64,000 nt of DNA from Neptunomonas marina (lineage in GTDB: Bacteria > Pseudomonadota > Gammaproteobacteria > Pseudomonadales > Balneatricaceae): the NCBI RefSeq assembly GCF_004005935.1, contig NZ_SACQ01000004.1:186001-250000 (forward strand), read 5' to 3'. Under the pieces are notes generated by a model, which was given only the letters and a program-made list of their open reading frames with translations, had not been told where the DNA came from and did not search any database. A program made the position numbers and the translations under genes. Below are positions 42,105 to 50,720 of this stretch, piece after piece. Numbering within the stretch: position 1 is the first letter of the stretch; each line of letters opens with the position of its first letter.

Positions 42105-43853
42105 ATGACCGCTTCAGTGACAAACCGTAATAAGCTTCTTGATATTAACAACTTAACCATCGACTTCCGCACCGATGAGGGGCTGGTTCGTGCCGTGGAT
42201 GATGTCAGCTTATCTGTCCGCGAAGGCGAAGTGATGGGGCTAGTGGGCGAGAGCGGCTCCGGAAAGTCCGCAACAGCAAAAGCGATCATGCGTCTCCATC
42301 CGGGCAACACCATTTTCCAAAAGCCCAGCCAGATAAATTTCTATCATAATGATCAGGCCCATTCGATTCTCACGCTACGCGAGCGCAAGCTCAATCTTGT
42401 GCGTGGAGGGCAGGTTTCAATGATTTTTCAGGAGCCGATGGCAAGCTTCGCACCCGCCATTACCCTTGGCGAGCAGATGATTGAAACGATGCAGATACAC
42501 CGCCGTATTGATCGCGCCACAGCACGTAAAGAGGGTATCGCCCTGTTTGATCGTGTCGGCATTCCCATGCCCGACAAGCGTTTCGACCAATATGTCTTCG
42601 AGCTGTCTGGAGGCATGCGCCAACGAGCGATGATCGCGATGGCACTCTCTACGCAACCTAAATTGCTGATCGCCGACGAGCCCACCACTGCACTGGATGT
42701 CACCATCCAAGCGCAGGTGCTGGAGCTGATGCTTGAGCTACGTGAGCAGATGGGGATGGCGATGATCTTTATCACCCATGATCTCGGCGTCATTGGCAAG
42801 GTGGCGGATAATGTCACCGTGATGCAGCGCGGCCGCGTTGTTGAGGCAGGCGCCATGGAGCAGGTGATCTACCACCCTCAGCACGAGTATACCCAGCGTT
42901 TGCTCAACTCCCTCCCCCACTTGAGTACACTCTCGGATGTCAAAACCGACACCTTAGAGCCATTCCTAACCGTCAGTCATGCACAGATTCAATACCCCGC
43001 CGCAGGCGCTAAACGCAACGGCGAAGCGTTTACCGCAGTAAAAGATATCTCGCTAACGCTGCCCAAAGGCAAGATTATCGGCCTAGTGGGCGAGAGTGGC
43101 TCAGGCAAAACATCGCTAGGTAAGGCGATGTTAGGGGCTGTACCTCTGAGTCACGGTGAGATCATCTTTCATGGCGAGCACCCTCTCAAACTTCAAGCCA
43201 AGGGTAAAATTCCGCGCCGCGAGATCGCTGCGCGTGGCCAGATGGTTTTCCAAGACCCTTACAGCTCCCTCAACCCTCGCATGACGGTGCGAGACATTAT
43301 CGCGGAGCCGCTAGAAGCGATGGGGCTCACTAAAAGTAAGGCTGAAACTGACGCACGCGTTATCGAGATCGCCAAGCTTTGCAAGCTCAACATCGATCAC
43401 CTACGCCGCTTCCCACATGCGTTTTCTGGCGGACAACGCCAGCGGATCAGCATTGCGCGGGCGTTGGTGTGCAACCCGCAGTTTCTGGTCGCTGATGAAT
43501 CGGTTGCTGCGCTGGATGTATCCATTCAAGCGGAGATTCTCAATCTTCTGAAATCACTGCGTGATGAGCTTAACCTCACCATCCTGTTTATCTCCCATGA
43601 CCTCAGTGTGATCGCTAACCTCTGTGATTGGGTCTGTGTGATGAAACAGGGTGAGCTGATCGAGGAGGGCAGCGTGCGTAAGATCTTCTTGGATCCTCAA
43701 GCGCCCTATACCCAACGCCTCATTGGCGCGATTCCATTGCTCGATCAAAAGAAGTTAGACGCAGCCTGTGAACCGCTCAACACCCTATCAACAGCAACCC
43801 CTGCACAGCCTCAGGGCTGCCTGCAATCACGTTACCGTGTCATCAACGGGTAA
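42105..43853 (+). CDS. Fused dual ATP-binding protein of peptide-type ABC importer (YejF-like)
   Basis: A 582-residue protein with two complete ABC ATPase domains. The first has Walker A GESGSGKS, signature LSGGMRQR and Walker B LLIADEPTTALD. The second has Walker A GESGSGKT, signature FSGGQRQR and Walker B FLVADESVAALD; here DES replaces DEP. Each ends with the peptide-transporter QAPYTQRL or HEYTQRLL C-terminal extension. The start at 42105 follows GAGAGG and is one base after the permease stop. It energises the importer of 37550-42103. Confidence 0.93.
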   Translation: MTASVTNRNKLLDINNLTIDFRTDEGLVRAVDDVSLSVREGEVMGLVGESGSGKSATAKAIMRLHPGNTIFQKPSQINFYHNDQAHSILTLRERKLNLVRGGQVSMIFQEPMASFAPAITLGEQMIETMQIHRRIDRATARKEGIALFDRVGIPMPDKRFDQYVFELSGGMRQRAMIAMALSTQPKLLIADEPTTALDVTIQAQVLELMLELREQMGMAMIFITHDLGVIGKVADNVTVMQRGRVVEAGAMEQVIYHPQHEYTQRLLNSLPHLSTLSDVKTDTLEPFLTVSHAQIQYPAAGAKRNGEAFTAVKDISLTLPKGKIIGLVGESGSGKTSLGKAMLGAVPLSHGEIIFHGEHPLKLQAKGKIPRREIAARGQMVFQDPYSSLNPRMTVRDIIAEPLEAMGLTKSKAETDARVIEIAKLCKLNIDHLRRFPHAFSGGQRQRISIARALVCNPQFLVADESVAALDVSIQAEILNLLKSLRDELNLTILFISHDLSVIANLCDWVCVMKQGELIEEGSVRKIFLDPQAPYTQRLIGAIPLLDQKKLDAACEPLNTLSTATPAQPQGCLQSRYRVING

Positions 43854-43899
43854 CACTGGCGCGCTTTAATTGCCGGTTTTGATAAGTGAGGAGCGCAAG

Positions 43900-44784
43900 A
43901 TGGATCTTTCGATGTCAGAGATCAAGGCGTTCAACGCAACCGTCAAGTGCGGCAATTATACGCGCGCGGCCGCTGACTTGGGCGTAAGCCAACCGGCCAT
44001 CACCGTGCAGATTCGCAAACTTGAGGCACGTTTCGATAGCGCGCTATTCGAGCGGGTTAACAACGGCGTACGCCTAACAGCAACCGGCCAAGCGCTCTAT
44101 AAAATCACTCGCCAGTATCCTGATTTAGAACTATCCATCAAGGCACTGGCGCAGCCGGGTGCTGCATCGCAACCGGTTGTGCGCGTGGCCACCGCCTCAC
44201 CGCTCATCTTTATGCCGCTGTTCGCTGCGTTTTATCAGCACTACCCCGACGCAACGCTCAATATTACCTCTGGTACCACGAACGAGTGCCGCGAGATGCT
44301 GCATGAGCGCGAGGTCGATATTGGCCTCTACCCCGCCGCCAAAGAGGAGAAAGGGATATCTCGCCTCTCCTATCACAGCCATTGTCTAACTGCCGTGGTG
44401 CCTCATAATCACGAGCTAGCCAATTTACCTACCGTCAGTGTGCAGCAGTTGGCGGACTACCCTCTTATCTACTCACGCTCGAATGCTTATACCCAGTATC
44501 TCGTCGATAAAGCATTTACCGGTTGCGATGTAGAACCCAAACACCATATCCATATGGACTCACGCTATGACACCTGCGAAGCCGTTGTGTATGGCTTGGG
44601 GATCGGCTTTGCGCTTGAGAACGATGTTCGCCCCGATCCACGATATCGCATGGTGCGCGTCGCAGAATCAGATGAGGAGGTGGTCGAGCATGTGGTTTGG
44701 TTGAAGTCACGCAGTGCGATGCCGGGTATTCGAAATTTTGTTGATGTGGCCATTCAAACGCGCAGCAGCGCCCTCTCTGGATAA
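43900..44784 (+). CDS. LysR-family regulator at the end of the phosphatase/ABC operon
   Basis: A 294-residue LysR protein: HTH in MSEIKAFNATVKCGNYTRAAADLGVSQP (residues 5-32) and a two-lobed ligand domain. The start at 43900 follows GAGGAG by six to eight bases. It is 46 bases after the ATPase gene on the same strand, so it is probably co-transcribed and controls this operon. Its arrangement resembles LysR genes tied to phosphonate or phosphoester use, but I cannot confirm that from sequence. Confidence 0.87.
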   Translation: MDLSMSEIKAFNATVKCGNYTRAAADLGVSQPAITVQIRKLEARFDSALFERVNNGVRLTATGQALYKITRQYPDLELSIKALAQPGAASQPVVRVATASPLIFMPLFAAFYQHYPDATLNITSGTTNECREMLHEREVDIGLYPAAKEEKGISRLSYHSHCLTAVVPHNHELANLPTVSVQQLADYPLIYSRSNAYTQYLVDKAFTGCDVEPKHHIHMDSRYDTCEAVVYGLGIGFALENDVRPDPRYRMVRVAESDEEVVEHVVWLKSRSAMPGIRNFVDVAIQTRSSALSG

Positions 44785-44936
44785 TCCGCACTCAGTTACA
44801 GTTGCCTATACTGGTTATTGCACGCAGGAAATGATCCTTTTATCGTGAAAGATGGTTTTATGCTGCAGAGATGGAACAGACTGCGCGATAATAGGGTCCT
44901 AATAGCGCCTCTGCCACGGATAAAAAGAGCGACCAC

Positions 44937-47699
44937 ATGCCTATGAAATTACTCACAAAAACACTAATTAGTCTTGCTATCGCATCTATTATCAGTGGTT
45001 GTGATACCCAGAAAACCGACGTCGAGTATCTCGAATCTGCAAAAAACTATGCCTCTCAAGGGGATGAAAAAGCGTTTATCATCGACCTTAAAAGCGCACT
45101 CCAAGCCAACCCTTCCAACCAAGAAGCGCGGCTCTTGCTCGGCAACTACTATCTAAACCGGCAGCAAGGCGCATTGGCAGAGAAAGAGTTTAAGCGCGCT
45201 ATTGATGCTGGCGCTGCTGCACAACTGCTCGCAGCAGAGCTTGCGCAGGCGCAGCTATACCAATATCAGTTTGAAGAGATACTCGACATCGACACCGAGT
45301 CTTTGGACAAGGATGAACAAACCCTGGTGTACTTTTATCAAGGATTGGCTGCCATCTCTCTGCATCAGTCTAGTGAAGCGAAGGCGAACTTCGCAGCCGC
45401 AGCCAACGGCTCAGGTACATACAGCAAACTGGCAAGCGCTTATGGCGCTGCGTTAGAACGCAACTTTGATCAAGCAACCGAGCAGCTGCAACGCTTATTG
45501 GCACAGGAGCCAAATAACGCTGAGGCGCTGATTCTCTCTAGCCGCCTGCTTTCTGCACAGCAGAAGCATATTGAAGCGGGCGATACACTGGCACGAGTGC
45601 TAGAGCTGCAACCTAACCGTCGCCACCTAAATCTGATTGCCGCGCAAGCCTACCTAGACGGAAAAGCCTTTGAGCAAGCCGAGCAGCATGTCGATACCGT
45701 GCTCAAATTTACACCCAACCACCTGCTGTCTAACCTGCTGAAGGCGAAGCTGCGCCTACAAGCCAAAGACTGGGAAGCGGCCAGTGCCGCCGCAGGTATC
45801 GTGCTCAACGGCAACAGTAATACGCCCGAGGCTCGCTTAGTAGCCGGCATCGCAGCTTTCAACTTGCAGAAATGGGAGCAAGCCCATACCCACCTACGGA
45901 CCTTAAAAGACACGCTTAAGCCCGGCGACAGTGCACTGCAAATGTTGCATTACACAGCCTCCAAACTTGGCTTAGAAACCACTGCTGACGAAGTTATCAA
46001 CAGCATAGGTTCCATTGACAAAGACAATAAAGCTCTCGTTTCCTTGTTCGGCAACAGTTTTTTACGTGCCGGTAGCAGCGATGAAGCTCTCAAGCTGTTT
46101 GAAGCCTACGCCGATGCCGACCCGGATAATACCAATATCCAAACCGGTATTGGTGCGTTGAAATTGGCCTCAGGTGATACAACCGGACTTGATGAGATTC
46201 AAGCGGTTCTCAAGAAAGATCCAGCCGCGTACCGCGCTCGCGTTGCGCTTATTCGCTACCACCTACAGCAACAGCAAACAGCGCAAGCACTCAAGGTGGC
46301 TAAGGACTACCTTCCGTTGAAGCCAAACGATCTGAATGGCTATCTGCTCGTGGCTGACATCCTGCGTCGTACGGGTGACCCAAGCCGAGCCAAAGAGGTG
46401 TTGAATAAAGCGTTAAGTATTGAGACACCAACGGGCAAAACGAGCGAGGTATTGGGCATGCTGACCAGCATCGCCCTGCAGGAGAACAACCTGAGCAATG
46501 CGGAGCGTTATCTTAACGAGATTCTCGAGATTGAGCCCGATAACCGCTCCGCGTTAATCGGTATGTATCGTCTGCAGAAACGCTTAGGAGATACTTCGCG
46601 CTTTGAGAGTCGCCTCACTCAGCTTCTCGAAAGCCAGAGCACGCCAGCGTTGCAGCTTATCGCCGCTCAAATCGCAGCTGATCAAGCTGAATATACACGC
46701 AGCCTAGCACTCTTGGAGCAAATTCCAGACGATGCGCCCCAACATGAAGATGCGCTGGCAGTACAGGGGCAAATTCATCTTGCCCAGCAACAGTTTTCGC
46801 AAGCTGCCAGCGTCTACGAACAGTGGCAAAACGAATACCCCAGCAGCGAGCAGGCTTTATTTGGTGAGGTCTATTCACTGGCACTCAGCGGCCAAACCGA
46901 TGCTGCATTGTTTAAAGCACGCCAAAGCTTAGAGAAAAAACCGAATCAACAGCTGGCGATCGCGGAGATTCTGATCCTGTTAGAAAACGACCGCCAAGAG
47001 CAAGCTCGACAACAAACGACGCGTTTTTTACAAACTTACCAAGCAACACCGGGCTTCTACTGGGCATTGGGAAAACACTATGCCAGTACAAAAGACTATT
47101 CAGAGTCAGCAAAGCAGTTTGCTCAAATGCACCAACTCGCGCAAAGCAGCCAATCTCTGATGTTATATGCTGAGTCTTTGACTCAAGCCAAGCAGGTACA
47201 GCAAGCCGACAAGCTTATTGCAGACTGGTTAGCCGAACATCCTAACGACAAAGATGTGCTGTTATATGCCACCAACCGCGATATCGTAAACAACGATATT
47301 GACCACTCAAAATCGATCCAGCGTTACCGAGCAATATTGAAGCAAGACCCGAGCAACTATATCGTCATGAACAACCTTGCTTGGCTGTTAGGCGAACAAG
47401 GGCAGGTGCAACAAGCGCTTAAGTATGCTCGTGCAGCACAAGCTGAAAAGCCTGGTTCTGCTAACGTTCTCGATACCTTGGGCCACCTGTTACTGAAAGC
47501 GGGCGATCATGCGCAAGCGGTAGACACGTTAGCCAAGGCTTATCAACTGGCACCTCAGAACCCATCGTTAGGCTATCGTTACGCACTGGCTTTGAGCGAA
47601 TCAGAGCAACCCGGCAAAGCCAAAGAGGTATTAGAGCCTTTATTAGATAAGCAGTTTCCAGAACTTGCTCAGGCCAAAACACTGATGAAAAACCTTTAA
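44937..47699 (+). CDS. prsT: PEP-CTERM system TPR-repeat lipoprotein PrsT
   Basis: A 920-residue protein with lipoprotein signal (lipobox ISGC, acylated Cys near residue 22) and tetratricopeptide repeats over nearly the whole length (for example AEKEFKRAIDAGA, AERYLNEILEIEPDNRSALIG, KYARAAQAEKPGSANVLDTLGHLLL). Length, lipobox and repeat layout match PrsT, the TPR protein associated with exosortase/PEP-CTERM systems and exopolysaccharide export. PEP-CTERM substrates and an exosortase-associated acyltransferase follow it; no exosortase gene is in the window. Start at 44937 (AAGAG upstream), or the next Met two codons later. Confidence 0.88.
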   Translation: MPMKLLTKTLISLAIASIISGCDTQKTDVEYLESAKNYASQGDEKAFIIDLKSALQANPSNQEARLLLGNYYLNRQQGALAEKEFKRAIDAGAAAQLLAAELAQAQLYQYQFEEILDIDTESLDKDEQTLVYFYQGLAAISLHQSSEAKANFAAAANGSGTYSKLASAYGAALERNFDQATEQLQRLLAQEPNNAEALILSSRLLSAQQKHIEAGDTLARVLELQPNRRHLNLIAAQAYLDGKAFEQAEQHVDTVLKFTPNHLLSNLLKAKLRLQAKDWEAASAAAGIVLNGNSNTPEARLVAGIAAFNLQKWEQAHTHLRTLKDTLKPGDSALQMLHYTASKLGLETTADEVINSIGSIDKDNKALVSLFGNSFLRAGSSDEALKLFEAYADADPDNTNIQTGIGALKLASGDTTGLDEIQAVLKKDPAAYRARVALIRYHLQQQQTAQALKVAKDYLPLKPNDLNGYLLVADILRRTGDPSRAKEVLNKALSIETPTGKTSEVLGMLTSIALQENNLSNAERYLNEILEIEPDNRSALIGMYRLQKRLGDTSRFESRLTQLLESQSTPALQLIAAQIAADQAEYTRSLALLEQIPDDAPQHEDALAVQGQIHLAQQQFSQAASVYEQWQNEYPSSEQALFGEVYSLALSGQTDAALFKARQSLEKKPNQQLAIAEILILLENDRQEQARQQTTRFLQTYQATPGFYWALGKHYASTKDYSESAKQFAQMHQLAQSSQSLMLYAESLTQAKQVQQADKLIADWLAEHPNDKDVLLYATNRDIVNNDIDHSKSIQRYRAILKQDPSNYIVMNNLAWLLGEQGQVQQALKYARAAQAEKPGSANVLDTLGHLLLKAGDHAQAVDTLAKAYQLAPQNPSLGYRYALALSESEQPGKAKEVLEPLLDKQFPELAQAKTLMKNL

Positions 47700-47702
47700 A
47701 CT

Positions 47703-47737
47703 CAGTGGGCCCCGCCTATTCAGGCTGGGGCCTACTG
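47703..47737 (+). other. Long hairpin after prsT
   Basis: CAGTGGGCCCC (47703-47713) pairs with GGGGCCTACTG (47727-47737), and an inner GCCT-ATTC-AGGC stem extends it. It is very GC-rich but lacks a T-run. Probably the 3' end or a stabiliser of the prsT mRNA. Confidence 0.55.
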
Positions 47738-47770
47738 AAGCGAATAGCAAACACAAACACCCCAACCCAA

Positions 47771-47787
47771 TGTAAAGAAAGCTGACG
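47771..47787 (+). promoter_or_regulatory. Upstream activator dyad 1 (TGTAAA-N5-CTGAC[A/G])
   Basis: TGTAAA-gaaag-CTGACG, 11 of 12 conserved positions of the dyad seen at five places in this window. Its centre is 31 bp (three helical turns) from dyad 2 at 47802 and about 100 bp upstream of the sigma-54-like element at 47882. This is the geometry of paired NtrC-family activator sites; PrsR is the candidate. Confidence 0.6.
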
Positions 47788-47801
47788 CAGCCCCAGAAAA
47801 G

Positions 47802-47818
47802 TGTCAGAAAAGTTTACA
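47802..47818 (+). promoter_or_regulatory. Upstream activator dyad 2 (TGTCAG-N5-TTTACA)
   Basis: TGTCAG-aaaag-TTTACA, the reverse orientation of the same dyad, followed by AAC as at 59756. It lies about 64 bp upstream of the -24 element of the PEP-CTERM gene promoter. Confidence 0.65.
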
Positions 47819-47881
47819 AACCGTTTTTACAGCTCACCAAAAAAAATAAAAATTCAATAAAAAACAAATACTTAAAAAAAA

Positions 47882-47897
47882 TGGCACAGATACTGTA
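47882..47897 (+). promoter_or_regulatory. Sigma-54-like promoter of the PEP-CTERM gene at 47941
   Basis: TGGCAC (-24) at 47882-47887, five bases, then CTGTA where TTGCA is expected (-12). The -24 half is perfect; the -12 half has GT in place of GC and is weak. The position would give a leader of about 35 bases. Confidence 0.45.
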
Positions 47898-47940
47898 TAT
47901 AAGAAAATACAGCAACCAATTTTGTGAGCAGGTATACAAC

Positions 47941-48843
47941 ATGAAAACTCTAACGACTACTTTTGCCGCGACAGCGCTGGCGCTAGGACTAAGCTCAGCA
48001 GCTAACGCCAATATGATGTATCTGGACCTGTCATCTTTTGGTGGCAACGATGCAGATACTGCACGTTTTATCGGTGCTCCAGATGCTAACACTCAGACAG
48101 GTTCTTTCTCTGAGTTTGGCTTCAGCCAAATGCTGGCAACATCTATCTATGACTTCTCTGATGGCAGCCTGTTAGGGGATTTCTACGACACTAACATCGC
48201 ATCTGAACTGAATGCAGCAGGCGTTCCAACGTCAGGTACAGCAATTGACGGCGTAACACCTGTTAACCTTGCGATGCCAAACTGCCCAGCAGGTCAGTGT
48301 GATATCGACGCTCTAAGCCCACTGGTTCCGCCACTGGCTTCTGATAACGAAGGCTTCCTGCAGTCTTGGGACTTGCAAGTTGAGTACCACTTCGACGGTA
48401 CGCTGACACCAGCGGGTCCTGTTTACACAGGCGGTTATGTAAACGTTTACTTCAATGACCTAGTACTAGGCGATGGCGATAGCAGCGGCCTAGCGTTCTC
48501 TGCAGACCTTACAGGTTCTAACATCCAAGCAGCGAACCTAGACCTGTTCTTTGATATCACGTTCGCAGCGGATGACTTCCTGAACATTTGGAACGGTTCT
48601 GCTTGGGTAGACGCAGCCGATGCAATTGCTAGCGGTAACAACCCAACATTGACACTAGATACAAACGTAAACCCACCGATCCCAGGTGCAGACGAGCTAC
48701 TATTGGTAGACGGTAACCTTATCCGTCAGTCAACTCTAGACGGCTCTATCACTGGTAAAGTACCAGCACCAGGTTCAATCGCACTGTTCGGTCTTGGTTT
48801 GCTAGGTCTTGGTCTAGCTGGCCGCCGCAAAAAAGCAGCGTAA
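47941..48843 (+). CDS. PEP-CTERM sorting-domain exported protein
   Basis: A 300-residue exported protein: signal peptide MKTLTTTFAATALALGLSSAANA, a polar, Asp/Asn/Gly-rich body without a family I recognise, and a C-terminal sorting signal (VPAPGSIALFGLGLLGLGLAGRRKKAA is split as VPAP motif, hydrophobic segment, Arg/Lys tail). The tail marks it for recognition and cleavage by an exosortase during export. Two cysteines (CPAGQC) are in the body. Codons are richer in A/T endings than the neighbours. It is preceded by paired activator dyads and a sigma-54-like element and followed by a strong terminator, so it is a single-gene unit. Confidence 0.88.
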   Translation: MKTLTTTFAATALALGLSSAANANMMYLDLSSFGGNDADTARFIGAPDANTQTGSFSEFGFSQMLATSIYDFSDGSLLGDFYDTNIASELNAAGVPTSGTAIDGVTPVNLAMPNCPAGQCDIDALSPLVPPLASDNEGFLQSWDLQVEYHFDGTLTPAGPVYTGGYVNVYFNDLVLGDGDSSGLAFSADLTGSNIQAANLDLFFDITFAADDFLNIWNGSAWVDAADAIASGNNPTLTLDTNVNPPIPGADELLLVDGNLIRQSTLDGSITGKVPAPGSIALFGLGLLGLGLAGRRKKAA

Positions 48844-48862
48844 TAGCTTAATTTAGTTCCCC

Positions 48863-48901
48863 AAAAAAAGCCTCTGTAGTTTCGGCTACAGAGGCTTTTT
48901 T
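48863..48901 (+). terminator. Terminator after the PEP-CTERM gene
   Basis: GCCTCTGTAG (48870-48879) pairs with CTACAGAGGC (48886-48895), loop of six, flanked by A7 and T6. Nearly symmetric, so it could work in both directions. Confidence 0.95.
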
Positions 48902-48916
48902 GTGTGTGCGGTAATA

Positions 48917-48933
48917 TTTGTAAAAGATACTGA
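48917..48933 (+). promoter_or_regulatory. Activator dyad upstream of the ThiF/acyltransferase genes
   Basis: TGTAAA-agata-CTGACA, a perfect copy of the dyad found before both groups of PEP-CTERM genes. It lies between the terminator of the preceding gene and the ThiF-type gene, 92 bases before its start. I could not find a matching -24/-12 element between them. Confidence 0.55.
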
Positions 48934-49024
48934 CACATATCACTGCAATGCTGTTAGTTATACGCAACACTCGTTAAGATGTTCATATGCTATAGTCCAA
49001 TACTACCTAAAACAGGAATGTTTG

Positions 49025-49873
49025 ATGTACAACTACGAAGCCTCGATTTCGCGTAATATCGGCTGGGTCACTCACGAAGAGCAGCAAACGCTACGTAGCA
49101 AAAAAGTAGCAATAGCAGGTTTAGGTGGCGTTGGTGGGGCGCATTTACTCACGTTGTCACGCTTAGGTATTGCTAACTTTAGCATCTCAGATTTTGATGA
49201 ATTTGAAGTTCACAACTTCAACCGCCAAGCCGGCGCCTTTGTCAGCACGCTAAACGAACCCAAGCTCGATGTCATGCAGCGGATGGCACTGGATGTAAAC
49301 CCTGAAGCCAAGATAGAAACGTTCCCTGAAGGCATTAATGAAACCAACATCGACGCTTTTCTCGACGGGGTCGACCTTTATGTTGATAGTTTAGATTTCT
49401 TTGCCTTAGATGCACGGAAACTCGTCTTCAAAAAGTGCAAAGAGAAGGGCATCCCCGCTATCACAGCTGCACCACTGGGCATGGGCTGCTCGTTTCTGGC
49501 CTTCTTGCCAGGTCATATGAGCTTCGAGGATTACTTCAAGTTAGAAGGCTACACCACCGAAGAGCAGCTAGTCCGTTTTTTGATCGGCTTGTCACCCGCG
49601 ATGCTCCAAGTGAAGTACCTAGTGGATAAATCAGCTGCCGATTTTAAAGCGCAGAAAGGCCCATCTACCCCGATGTCTGTTGATATGTGCGCAGGTATCG
49701 CTGGGACCAATGCGCTAAAAATTCTTCTAGGGCGCGGCGAGGTTATTACAGCGCCCCACGGTCTCCACTTCGATGCGTATCGCAACAAACTTAGCAAGAC
49801 GTGGCGACCGGGTGGTAACAACCATCCTCTACAGCAAGTCGCATTTAAAGTGGCAAAAAAGCTTCTACTATAA
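49025..49873 (+). CDS. ThiF/E1-like adenylyltransferase in the PEP-CTERM locus
   Basis: A 282-residue Rossmann protein of the ThiF/MoeB/E1 superfamily. The nucleotide loop GLGGVGGAHLLTLSRLGI, the SDFDEFEVHNFNRQ block (with the conserved Asp and the Asn/Arg that contact ATP) and the NEPKLDVM segment are typical. The catalytic-Cys region is unclear: Cys occurs at GMGCSF and VDMCAG, and no CxxC zinc knuckle is seen. E1-like enzymes adenylate a carboxylate. The likely partner is the next gene, an acyltransferase of the exosortase-associated family, 80 bases downstream. The start at 49025 follows AGGA. Confidence 0.82.
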   Translation: MYNYEASISRNIGWVTHEEQQTLRSKKVAIAGLGGVGGAHLLTLSRLGIANFSISDFDEFEVHNFNRQAGAFVSTLNEPKLDVMQRMALDVNPEAKIETFPEGINETNIDAFLDGVDLYVDSLDFFALDARKLVFKKCKEKGIPAITAAPLGMGCSFLAFLPGHMSFEDYFKLEGYTTEEQLVRFLIGLSPAMLQVKYLVDKSAADFKAQKGPSTPMSVDMCAGIAGTNALKILLGRGEVITAPHGLHFDAYRNKLSKTWRPGGNNHPLQQVAFKVAKKLLL

Positions 49874-49953
49874 ATGGTATACCAACGCTGGCAGCCGTGG
49901 TTAAGGCGCTGGAACAGCCGCTAGGCGGACTCCCCAATTAAGGAGGTTGAGTT

Positions 49954-50697
49954 ATGAGCAGTTTACTCGCAGATAGTTTTCAAACTTATTTTTCTGTGGA
50001 CCTTGCCACATCAGAAGAGTTAAAGAAGCAGGTTTATCAAGTTCGATACCGCGTCTATTGCGAGGAGTTTCAGTACGAACCAACCTCTGATGATGACGAC
50101 GGCGAAGAGCGTGATGATTTCGATGACTACTCGCTACACTGCATCATCCGCCATAAGCCAAGTGGCTACCCCGCAGGCTGCGTAAGACTGGTACCCGGTG
50201 CCACCGATGGGCACGACGCACTGCTACCGCTAGAGCGTTTCTGCCCAGATAGCCTAGATAATGCCCTGCTCAATGAGTTACAGCTGCCCCGCAGCCAAAT
50301 GTGCGAAGTCTCACGCCTTGCTGTTGATGGCTCATTCAGACGCCGTCATAACGAGCACCGTGACCGCTTCGGTAGCGCAGCCGCATTGACGTTTGGTGAG
50401 GAAGAGCAGCGCGTCTTCCCATTGATAGCGGTCTCTGCATTCTTAGCCGCAACATCAATGAGCATTATCACAAACAAGACCCACGCCTTCGCTATGATGG
50501 AGCCCTTTTTGCCTAAGTTACTCAAACGCTCAGGTATTAACTTCACACGGGCGGGTGAAGATGTGGATTATCATGGCATTCGTGCGCCTTATTACATCAC
50601 CGCGCAAGAAGCGATAGATAACATGAAGCCAGAACTGCGCTCCTTGTACGACGATATTCACGCCATTCTGGTAGAGGAGTTCCAGCAGGCTCGGTAA
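49954..50697 (+). CDS. PEP-CTERM/exosortase system-associated acyltransferase
   Basis: A 247-residue GNAT-fold protein related to autoinducer synthases and N-acyl amino acid synthases. The N-terminal half has the pattern VYQVRYRVYCEEFQYEP and a GCVRLVPG strand, then EVSRLAVDGSFRRR. This is the exosortase-associated acyltransferase family, seen in genomes with PEP-CTERM sorting. It would transfer an acyl group from acyl-ACP to an amino compound, but the product is not known. A strong AAGGAGG-type ribosome site precedes the ATG. It is in the same direction as the ThiF-like gene. Confidence 0.85.
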   Translation: MSSLLADSFQTYFSVDLATSEELKKQVYQVRYRVYCEEFQYEPTSDDDDGEERDDFDDYSLHCIIRHKPSGYPAGCVRLVPGATDGHDALLPLERFCPDSLDNALLNELQLPRSQMCEVSRLAVDGSFRRRHNEHRDRFGSAAALTFGEEEQRVFPLIAVSAFLAATSMSIITNKTHAFAMMEPFLPKLLKRSGINFTRAGEDVDYHGIRAPYYITAQEAIDNMKPELRSLYDDIHAILVEEFQQAR

Positions 50698-50712
50698 TGA
50701 CCCAGCCTGCTG
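50683..50712. terminator. Hairpin across the end of the acyltransferase gene
   Basis: CAGCAGGCT (50683-50691) pairs with AGCCTGCTG (50704-50712), followed by TTT. It includes the stop codon in its loop and lies just before the convergent DUF1338 gene. Confidence 0.55.
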
Positions 50713-50720
50713 TTTAATGG

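Noticed and set aside
44872-44887. Possible sigma-54 promoter before prsT (TGGAAC...GCGCG)
   Set aside because: The -24 half has a mismatch and the -12 half matches only GC; no activator dyad lies upstream, so it is not better than chance.
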